Positions 1 to 6,632 of a stretch of DNA of 6,705 nt are shown here, piece after piece. Numbering within the stretch: position 1 is the first letter of the stretch; each line of letters starts with the position of its first letter. Both the position numbers and the translations under genes were made by a program. The notes below the pieces were generated by a model, which made no database searches, was not told the DNA's origin, and was given only the letters and a program-made list of their open reading frames with translations. Source of the stretch: Candidatus Altimarinota bacterium. GTDB taxonomy: Bacteria > Patescibacteriota > Gracilibacteria > BD1-5 > UBA2023. The stretch is taken from assembly GCA_943355085.1 (NCBI GenBank), contig CALREC010000035.1:1-6705 (forward strand), written 5' to 3'.

Positions 1-699
1 ATGACAAATACTTCACTCACGAGCTTGCTTGAAAGATTTACTTCGGGCAACTCTGTACCACCGCTCGTCCTTGGTGATGATGATGTTATATCAACAATAA
101 ATGCGCTTAAAAAAACACACTTCCTTGATCTTTACGAGATGAGAAAAGAATACATAGAAGGAGTTTTTTTCTTTGAAAATCAAACAGAAGTCATCAAGAT
201 AGAACGTACTCGAGAGATCATAGAGCAAGCGGCCAAGCGCTCGAGCTCGCTCTATGATATATTTATCATAGAGCGGATTGATACCCTGACTCTTGCGGCG
301 GCAAATAGCCTGTTAAAACTTTTTGAAGAAGTGCCAGCAAACATCCTGATCCTCTTGACGTCTCTCTCGAGTCGTGATTCGATGATAGAAACTCTCGCAT
401 CGCGCGTCATATTTATATCGGCGAATATCTATAAGACTTTTCTCGACCAAGAAATTCTTGCCAAGATTGACGAGTATTTTGATGCAGGTGATATCTCGCC
501 ACTTATCTCATACCTCGCGAAGGAAAAGCTGGAAAAGCCCGTATACACGAGCATCTTCATAGCACTTCAAGAGAGGATACTCTCGGGTCATATCAGAAAT
601 TTGGAAACCATAGAAAAGATCGAGAAGGGTATTATCACCCTCTCGTCGAGCAATGCTAATCCGAGATGGGTCCTCGATGAGGTGATTTTATCGCTATAA
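1..699 (+). CDS. holB: DNA polymerase III delta'-like clamp-loader subunit
   Basis: This 232-residue protein resembles the AAA+ delta' subunit of the clamp loader, which helps place the sliding clamp on DNA during replication. The visible signature lies at residues 89-135: a Walker-B-like strand IIERIDTL, the typical AANSLLKLFEEVP segment (100-112), the sensor-1 strand LILLTS, and TLASR (131-135), which corresponds to the family SRC motif and keeps its arginine but has valine in place of cysteine. There is no P-loop: the place where one would be reads PPLVLGDDD (20-28). The zinc-binding cysteines usual in bacterial delta'/tau are also absent. An ATPase-inactive delta' is normal for the family. 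At 232 residues it is shorter than typical delta' (about 300 or more) and the C-terminal collar domain is short or very divergent. The start ATG is the first base of the window, so an upstream start cannot be excluded. It contains no in-frame TGA and ends in TAA. The family is fairly sure, the exact subunit less so. Confidence 0.65.
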   Translation: MTNTSLTSLLERFTSGNSVPPLVLGDDDVISTINALKKTHFLDLYEMRKEYIEGVFFFENQTEVIKIERTREIIEQAAKRSSSLYDIFIIERIDTLTLAAANSLLKLFEEVPANILILLTSLSSRDSMIETLASRVIFISANIYKTFLDQEILAKIDEYFDAGDISPLISYLAKEKLEKPVYTSIFIALQERILSGHIRNLETIEKIEKGIITLSSSNANPRWVLDEVILSL

Positions 700-726
700 T
701 TTTTTACTTTTTTTATTCTTACATCT

Positions 727-1890
727 ATGCTCTGACATACTATTGGTCTTGCTTTTCGTGGTCTTTCTGTCTATCGTTGGAATAATTTTCCTCGTGTAGA
801 AAAAGTTTCGGCTACCGATCATATTGCTTTTTCTTTGCATATAACCATTTTACTTGCTTCTATCATTGAGGAGGAAAAGGGTATAAAATATAATCGAGAT
901 TATATTTTCCGGAAAGTACTCTTTTCCTCTTTTTCTACCTTTGTACATTCGGATATAAGTAGCGAGGTAAAGGATTGTATAAAAGAAAAAAATCCAACCA
1001 TGTACTATGAGTTAGAAAGTATTGTTTCTGCCATGCTCCTTTCGTGGAATCTTCCTTTGTGGATGAAAAAAGACATGCAAAAAATTCATGATCTTTCCAG
1101 ACAAGAAAAACATGCCTACCAAAAGGAAGATGATCTCATCGCTTTTGCAAAACTCTGGGCTTCCTATCATGAAGCGTACTTTAGTAATGAGGTATATCTT
1201 GGTGTATACAGACCTGCCATGGATACCATCGAGCAAAAGCTGAAGCAGTCTAGATTTGATATGTTTCGTGAATATATAGACGTAGATCCAAAACGTCAAA
1301 ACGATTTGGAACGTTTTCTCTTAAGTATTCGACGTTTGCAATCGAGTTTTCGTTGGAATCGGATGCGTCGTCATTATCCCATCTCAGTTATGTCGCATCT
1401 CTTTATCATCGTATTCATCGCGTATATCATAGGAAATATCGAAGGAAAAAATGAGCAGGAGATAACACACATGATGATGATCGCATTGTTTCACGATATC
1501 CCTGAAGCAATAACTGGGGATATCGTAGCCCCCACCAAGAAAGCTATTGTCTGATTTGAAGAATTGCTCCAAGTGGTAGAAAAAGAGTTGGTAAATAAGT
1601 ACCTTCTTTGATATATATGAAAATACGCCTTTTCGCAAGAATATGAAAAGCTCATGATTGATCCATGGGAACAACCAGACGGAAAGCTTGTTAAGTTGGC
1701 CGATCACTTCTCTGCTTTATTTGAAGCAAAGATAGAAGCCTCGGTTGATGTAGAATTTGATAAGATTTATAAAAAGATTAAAAAATCCCTCCATACTTCG
1801 CCCTATATATCTACTGATTATCTTTTCAAATTTTGAATCGATTATTTTGAAGACAATCTTGAGGAAATCGTCTGTTTCAAAAAGGCGTAA
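727..1890 (+). CDS. HD-superfamily hydrolase, tandem YfbR-like modules (UGA=Gly)
   Basis: Reading TGA as Gly gives a 387-residue protein with in-frame TGA at 733, 1552, 1609, 1618 and 1834. The C-terminal module (about 205-350) has a complete HD metal site: H224 (VMSH), H256-D257 in ALFHDIPEAITGDI, and D326 in KLVKLADHF. This is the layout of YfbR-type 5'-deoxynucleotidases (COG1896), so hydrolysis of a phosphorylated nucleotide is the likely reaction; the substrate is unknown. The N-terminal module (about 15-160) looks like a decayed copy: RWN at 17-19, H32 (TDH), H74-S-D in FVHSDISSEV instead of a clean HD pair, and K142 where the metal-binding Asp should be (AFAKLW against KLADHF). From memory, similar proteins of about 400 residues with a weak first module occur in Campylobacterota; this needs a search. 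The start is the ATG at 727, which puts the RWN motif near the N-terminus as in relatives; no Shine-Dalgarno is visible. It lies 27 bases after the delta'-like gene and converges on rsmI. Confidence 0.85.
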
Positions 1891-1911
1891 TGACCTATCT
1901 TCTCAATACGT

Positions 1912-2565
1912 TTAAAAAATAATAACAAATTCACCTTTGCATATATTCTGCTCGAAATGGGTTCTGCATTCTTGAATGGTTCCATGTTTAAATTCCTCGA
2001 ACTTCTTTGTCAGTTCTCGAGCAACTACGATCTGATGGTCCGCTCCGAGATATTTTTCCATGTCGGAGAGGGTCCTAAGTATTCGGTGAACGGATTCATA
2101 TACTACAACGGTATAATCTTTGTTTATGAGTGATTTAAACATAGTTTCACGTCCTTTTTTGACTGGCAAGAACCCGAGAAAACGAAAGTCATGCATATGC
2201 ATTCAGGATCCGACGAGTGCAGAGAGTACGGCCGATGCTCCAGGAATCGGAACTATAGTAATCTGCTCTTCTATGGCTCTTTTGACAAGTATATATGCTG
2301 GATCGGAGATGCCCGGAGTTCCTGCGTCGGAGATCAACGCGACATGTTTTCATTCTTGTAGGAGAGTTATGATTTTTTCTACCTTCACATCTCACGAGTG
2401 AGCATGAAACGATATGAGGGGTTTAGAAATCTCATAGTGATGCAGGAGTACTCAGGATGTACGAGTATCTTCACACGCAATTATATCGGCTTCACGTAAG
2501 GTACGGAGTGCTCTGAGGGTTATGTCTTCAAGGTTTCAAATGGGCGTAGATACGATAGAGAGCAT
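1912..2565 (-). CDS. rsmI: 16S rRNA (cytidine-1402 2'-O)-methyltransferase RsmI, short form (UGA=Gly)
   Basis: This is a clear RsmI, the SAM-dependent tetrapyrrole-methylase-fold enzyme that 2'-O-methylates C1402 in the decoding centre of 16S rRNA. It has 217 residues. Motifs in order: [15 protein letters not shown] from residue 6, [28 protein letters not shown] around 79-85, VPIPGASA around 105-112, [23 protein letters not shown], and [12 protein letters not shown] followed by the final GEFVIIF. Five of its 14 glycines are TGA-encoded (plus-strand positions 2203, 2350, 2392, 2452 and 2536), including the conserved Gly of PIGN and of TSG, which is strong internal proof of code 25. The protein ends directly after the GEF strand, so the C-terminal helical extension of typical enzymes of about 280 residues (E. 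coli 286) is missing. The start ATG at 2565 gives the usual few residues before the ATPIGNL-type motif; an in-frame TAA lies seven codons upstream. It lies 75 bases downstream of prsW on the same strand and may share its transcript. Confidence 0.95.
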
Positions 2566-2640
2566 GTTTGAAAATTTAGAGAGTTATGAGTTATTTTATT
2601 GACTTAAATACGGGATTTATTGTATTCTTAGTAGGTATGA

Positions 2641-3612
2641 TTATGTTTCTTCTTCATAAAAAATCCTGCTAATACCCATGTATCAGGCAAAGAAATAGAT
2701 AAATATAATACCCGTAAATCCGACCGTGAGAGAGATATCAAATACCGCATGAACGAGTATGGAGATTATAAAGCCCGACAGGAGAGCTTTCATGTAATGT
2801 GATATCCTCGGAAACTGAGCATAAGAAATGAGTGCCCGAGAAAAATAGAGTCCAACTATGACACTACATATTATGTGTGTCATGAGCGAAAATATGGATC
2901 GAAAAATCCATGTAGTGATAACTCCAGAACTCCAGAGTCATGAGTGTTCTGCGATATTTTTGAGATAGAGTATATTTTCTATAAAACCAAATCCAAGTGC
3001 TATAAAGATAGAAAAGAGAACTCATTTTTTTACCGAATCTATAGCCGATATAGAGCTCGTAATGACACAAAAATGCTTACTCACTTCTTCGATAATAGCG
3101 ATGATCACATAGTAGAAAAATACGAGCTTGAGTGTACCAAAAATAATCCCACCGATGGTGACTCAGCCATTTGAGAGTGGAGTATTGAAAAAGTTAGCTT
3201 GAAATAGGACGAGATGCATGAGAGAAAATCAGATTCAAAGGACACAAAGTATCAGTGCATTTTGAAGGAGTATTTTTATACTTTTTGCTATACTGGAGGA
3301 AAAGAGACCGAGGGAAAACGCAAATACACTGAGTGCCACTATTCCTATGGTTAATACGAGAGAGCTTAAAATACGCATCGTTTGATTGCTTTCCAGAAGG
3401 AGTGGAAATATATTGAGATGAGTCATGTTCACAAAACTCATCATATCTGAAAGAAAAAGTACCGGAACAACAGAAAGTGCCCCAGCAAGTATGCCAATCC
3501 CAAATCTCTGCGCACTGAGATTTGAGTTATCCAGATATGAAAATATATACCCCCATATGAGGATAGGCACAAATGTGATGATTATAATAGGTATTAGAGA
3601 GAGTACTTCCAT
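2641..3612 (-). CDS. PrsW-family intramembrane metalloprotease (UGA=Gly)
   Basis: This is a hydrophobic 323-residue protein with about nine predicted membrane segments. The second half carries the PrsW-family signature: IIEEVSK (E175, E176) at the end of one helix, ALGFGFIENILYL (E212, N213) in the next, a conserved-type histidine in THIICSVIVG (H246), and HAVFD (H288, D292) in a late helix. In the founding member, PrsW of Bacillus subtilis, this fold cleaves an anti-sigma factor; many homologues have unknown substrates. In-frame TGA codons lie at plus positions 2683, 2938, 3022, 3163, 3229 and 3235; without Gly decoding the gene falls into pieces. The true stop is the TAA at 2641-2643, 13 codons beyond the TGA at 2683. 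The start is the only ATG near the N-terminus, five codons after an in-frame TAA that is also the stop of the upstream small gene. The first 120 residues are extra membrane segments of unknown role. The family assignment is good; substrate and activity are inferred. Confidence 0.85.
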
Positions 3613-3624
3613 AAAGAAACGGAT

Positions 3625-3813
3625 TTATTTTCGAAAAATTTCATACTTTCAGAATCGAATGCTTTCACGCTTTCCATTTTTAAAAAGAGTCGACACTAGC
3701 AGCATGTTTGCGCCTATAAGGATGAAAAATATACCTATTATGTAGGCTATGAGCTCTGGTGCTGCGATAACGAGTATTCAAAAAAGTATAAAGATACCGC
3801 CGAAAAAGTTCAT
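3625..3813 (-). CDS. Small two-helix membrane protein (UGA=Gly)
   Basis: This 62-residue protein only appears when TGA is read as Gly (codons 12 and 55, plus positions 3778 and 3649). Residues 3-18 and 22-41 are hydrophobic, separated by a short turn with Pro-Glu (IAAPELIAY), and are followed by a basic tail (KNGKRE, then RFGKYEIFRK). The glycine-punctuated pattern GGIFILFGILVIAAPELI looks like the small DUF3096-type or DUF308-type membrane proteins, but this is a resemblance by eye and not an assignment. It is the first gene of the minus-strand cluster and its TAA is only 12 bases before the prsW start, so the two are almost certainly co-transcribed. A role as a partner or regulator of the protease is possible but is only inferred from position. 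The ATG at 3813 is 25 bases after the inferred transcription start, and no Shine-Dalgarno is seen. Confidence 0.7.
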
Positions 3814-3844
3814 AGTGATGTATTTAAATATATAAATTAGAGTT

Positions 3845-3872
3845 ACTGTATCGCAAAAATAAAAAAAATCAA
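3845..3872 (-). promoter_or_regulatory. Candidate sigma-70-type promoter for the small membrane gene, prsW and possibly rsmI
   Basis: On the minus strand there is TTGATT (plus 3867-3872), a 16-base spacer, and TACAGT (plus 3845-3850). Transcription would begin near 3838, leaving a leader of about 25 bases before the ATG at 3813. The -35 match is good and the -10 match moderate (4 of 6). In DNA this AT-rich, such matches can arise by chance. Confidence 0.35.
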
Positions 3873-3923
3873 CTTTCTCGCTCAAGAAAAATATTTTCGA
3901 AAATCAACTTTTCGAATTGATTT
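3865..3923. repeat. Direct and inverted repeats between the divergent genes
   Basis: The 12-mer AAAATCAACTTT occurs at 3865-3876 and again at 3900-3911, 35 bases apart. The second copy also forms an inverted repeat, AAATCAA (3901-3907) with TTGATTT (3917-3923), separated by 9 bases. Each candidate -35 hexamer lies inside one of these elements, so a protein bound here could act on both promoters. No known operator is recognised. Confidence 0.5.
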
Positions 3924-3944
3924 CTGTTCATTTTGTCGTACTAT
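3917..3944 (+). promoter_or_regulatory. Candidate sigma-70-type promoter for the surface-protein and ABC-F genes
   Basis: TTGATT at 3917-3922, a 16-base spacer and TACTAT at 3939-3944 (TATACG at 3943 is an alternative -10). The start would be near 3951, giving a leader of about 29 bases before the ATG at 3980. It mirrors the minus-strand candidate, with the same -35 hexamer and spacer, and its -35 is one arm of an inverted repeat. Confidence 0.35.
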
Positions 3945-3979
3945 ACGTTTGATATTTTATTACGCCATTTCTTTTTGTT

Positions 3980-4918
3980 ATGTACAAGATATTCTTTCTC
4001 CTGACTTTTTTGATTGTGCCATTGAGTGTTTTGGCTGAAAAGCTCGATGTTATAGCAGATACTCCATCCGGAACGTATGATACCCCGGTATACATAACCC
4101 TGACCGCGACAGAGTCACAGGCAAAAACTTTCTATAGTTTTAAACCAGATGGACATCCAAATGATGCTTTTTTGTATACTGGATCGATATTGCTCAAACA
4201 CTCCTCTCCATTTATATATTTTTCATTTCTGAGTACCAGTAACGAATCGAAAATCAAACAAAATGATTATATTATTCGATATCCCACCACTATTCAGTTT
4301 CGTGAAGAAACATTTTCTGGATCGGGCAAGCTTGCAATCGAGCTCGCCAACAACGGTGCAGAAGCGGTGAATATAGGATGGTGGTATGTCCAATCGGAAA
4401 TAGAAACAGTAACCATACCAAAGGGGACAATTTTGGCTTCTGGTGAAAAATACTCAATGCATATAAATTATGCCTGAAATAGTTCTATTGTACTCAGAAG
4501 TCCTGATGATGATGAAAGAGATATCCTTGTATATCAAAATCAGACATATATATGAGACGCAATAACGCCAAAGAAAAAGATAACAGTTGATACTAAAAGA
4601 GTACCAAGAGTGATGATTTCTGCATCGGGAAATACTATCATAAATAAAGCTTCTGAGGTTCCTCTTGCAATACTTCCAACGATCAACACTCAAACTGGCC
4701 TTATCACTACGCCTATGACACAGGCGATGATAACTCCAGAAGGCATAGAGGCATCAAAAATACCCGAAATCACAACTCCGACTATCAGCCAGATCGTGAA
4801 GGTTTCAACAGCAGAATCGGGGCAAAAAACTACTAACCCGCTCTATTTTATAGCATTACTCATGATTTCCACAGTAATCGGAGGATTTCAGTGGTTTATC
4901 AAAAGAAAGCAGAAATAA
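3980..4918 (+). CDS. Exported, membrane-anchored protein with chitobiase-C-like and lamin-tail-like domains (UGA=Gly)
   Basis: The protein has 312 residues, with in-frame TGA at 4475 and 4553. It begins with a signal peptide (hydrophobic 4-18, likely cleavage after SVLA, residue 19). Residues about 24-98 look like a chitobiase/hexosaminidase C-terminal-type beta domain: DTPSGTYDTPVYITLTA, then FYSFKPDG and LYTGSILL, matching the usual pattern of a sheet that begins P-G-x-Y and ends Y-T-G-P. Residues about 105-190 resemble a lamin-tail domain: LAIELANNGAEAVNIGWWYV, then VTIPKGTILASGEKY. A Thr/Ile/Pro-rich, probably extended linker (about 200-285) leads to a single C-terminal membrane helix (about 288-306) and the basic end KRKQK, so most of the protein should face outward. 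Both domain types occur in non-enzymatic surface or secreted proteins, and no catalytic residues are evident. The function is unknown; surface adhesion or structure is a guess. Its TAA is one base before the ABC-F start. Confidence 0.75.
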
Positions 4919-4919
4919 T

Positions 4920-6632
4920 ATGAACCATATAATAGTTAATATCGAAAAATACGAAGTCCGAGCCAAGGAGATTCTCTCGGAGATTTCGTGTGTTATAAAT
5001 GCAAGCGATAGGATCGCTATCGTTTGAGGAAATGGAGTAGGGAAGACGACTTTTATGAAAATCCTTACTGGCGAACTGGCTGATTTTGATGGTTCTATTA
5101 ATAATATCGGTTCGTTGTCACTTGGATATCTTTCTCAGATACACTTTGATACTGAGGATCGTATGGTGCGAGATGATCTCCGACTCGCATTTCGTGAGGT
5201 CCGTGAAGCGGAGAAATCCCTCGATGATGCTGAGATATATATGGCAGAACATCCTGAAGATATGGATGCCATCGCTCGATATACAGAAGAACTTGATCGC
5301 TTTCAGATGCTCGGAGGATATGAAGTGGAGAATCGACTGGAACGGGTCGCTCGAGGAATCGGGATATTTGAGCTTCTTGAGCGACAGATCCGAGAGGTGA
5401 GTGGAGGACAGAGAACGAAGATAGCACTTGCAAAAGTACTCTTGTCCGCACCAGATTTTCTTCTGCTCGACGAACCAACAAATTTTATAGATCTACAGAG
5501 TGTAGAGTGGCTCGAAAAATATCTGATCGACACCTGGAAAGGAGGATATATGATCATCTCCCACGATCGCGAATTTCTTGATAAAACCTGTGATATCGTG
5601 TATGAAATAGTCCCATGAAATCCCCTTCAGATCTACCATGGGAACTATACATATTCCGTCGAACAAAAGAAGAAAATTTCTGAGAAACAATGGAAAGTGT
5701 ATGATGAACAACAAACCATGATGGAGAGCGAAAAAGCACTCATCAATAGGTTCCGTGCCGGATCAAGAGCGAGTTTTGCTAAGAGTCGCGAACGAGCGCT
5801 CGAGAAGATAGAGGTATTTGTGAAACCATATGTCCCACCTGTGACCAACTTTCAGTTTGCACTTGGCGAGCGATCTCAGGAGAAGATATTTACATTCAAG
5901 GAGTGTTTTATCGGACGTACGGAACCTCTTTTTTATATCCAAGACCTCGTTCTTTCGGAGCGTGAGCGTGTGGGGATTATCGGCGAAAATGGGGCAGGGA
6001 AGTCTACATTTATGAAAACAATTCTCGGTCTTATCGAGCCACTCGATGGGTACTGTCAAAAGGGAAAGTGACTCGAGATAAGTTATTATTCCCAGATGCA
6101 TGAGGAGCTTTTGAGAGATAGGACACTCATCGATAACTTTGCTCTACAAGGCCTCCATCATCCAAGAGAGCGTCTGAGTTCGATTCTCAGTCAATATGGT
6201 TTTGTATTTACTGATCTTGATCGAAAAATAGAATCATTTTCCGGGGGGCAGATATCCAAGATCCTCTTTGCTATCCTCGGGCAAAAATCCTCGAACTTCT
6301 TGGTACTTGATGAACCAACCAATCATCTGGACTATGAAGCTCGAGAAGCCCTGGAGCAGTCACTTCAGACCTATAAATGAACTATACTATTTATATCGCA
6401 CGATCGTTACTTTGTGAATAAAATTGCCTCGAAACTCTGGATTATCGCAAATAATGAACTGACGGTAAGTTATGGAAACTATTCAGATTATCAATATAAA
6501 AAAGAGCGAGGACTTCAGTATGATGCTGCCCTCTTTGATGAAAGTGCAGAACTGAATCTCGTCCTCGAGTCCAAGCTTGGTAAAAATGAAGCCAAACGTA
6601 TTGCAGAAAAATTTTGACGCAAAAAAAAGTAG
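4920..6632 (+). CDS. ABC-F family ATPase, duplicated nucleotide-binding domains (UGA=Gly)
   Basis: This 570-residue soluble protein has two ABC domains and no membrane segments, the ABC-F layout of ribosome-binding translation factors such as EttA and Uup. Domain 1: Walker A GGNGVGKTT (36-44), SGGQ (161-164), Walker B LLLDEPTNFID (catalytic E185), switch His in SHDRE (H215). The charged helical linker (about 240-330) includes the typical INRFRAGSRASFAKSRERALEK. Domain 2: GENGAGKST (355-363), SGGQ (441-444), LVLDEPTNHLD (E465), ISHDRYF (H494). In-frame TGA codons at 5025, 5616, 6069, 6378 and 6615 restore Gly36 of the P-loop and Gly487 in YKGTILFISHDR. Domain 1 has Phe where DEPTNHLD usually has His, which some family members also vary. 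The start ATG at 4920 lies one base after the preceding stop. The stop is TAG at 6630, inside the terminator stem. It could be a housekeeping or an antibiotic-protection ABC-F; the sequence does not decide. The C-terminal codons lie within the palindrome discussed separately. Confidence 0.93.

Larger units (their letters stand above)
3814..3979. promoter_or_regulatory. Divergent intergenic control region
   Basis: This 166-base AT-rich region separates the minus-strand membrane-protease cluster from the plus-strand surface-protein gene. It must drive both, since their start codons face away from each other. It holds two copies of a 12-mer, an inverted repeat and a 12-base perfect palindrome (ATTTTCGAAAAT, 3893-3904). 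No coding sequence or tRNA-like structure is seen in it. That it is regulatory is inferred from gene orientation. Confidence 0.6.

Noticed and set aside
695..700. TATAAT hexamer just before the HD hydrolase gene
   Set aside because: A perfect -10 match, but it spans the stop codon of the preceding gene and has no -35-like hexamer at the correct spacing, so chance in AT-rich DNA is as likely.
1552..1836. Apparent frameshifts or pseudogene decay in the HD hydrolase region
   Set aside because: All interruptions are TGA in one constant frame and disappear with code 25; residues after each TGA continue the family pattern.
1880..1911. Possible weak hairpin plus T-run on the minus strand after rsmI
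   Set aside because: The stem is only about four pairs including a wobble, too weak to call a terminator between the converging genes.
2120..2401. Plus-strand open frame opposite rsmI
   Set aside because: It is antisense to strongly conserved RsmI motifs and shows no protein-like features.
2586..2672. Plus-strand 28-codon frame (ATG to TAA) encoding a hydrophobic peptide in the prsW-rsmI gap
   Set aside because: It overlaps the last 32 bases of prsW once TGA is read as Gly, has no ribosome-binding site, and its hydrophobic nature is expected by chance in AT-rich DNA.
3628..3637. TTTTCGAAAA palindrome just upstream of prsW, similar to the one at 3894-3903
   Set aside because: It lies in the coding end of the small membrane gene and the motif is short and common in AT-rich sequence; no support for a binding site.
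5098..5557. Minus-strand open frames opposite the ABC-F gene
   Set aside because: They are shadows of the ABC-F coding frame with no recognisable domains.
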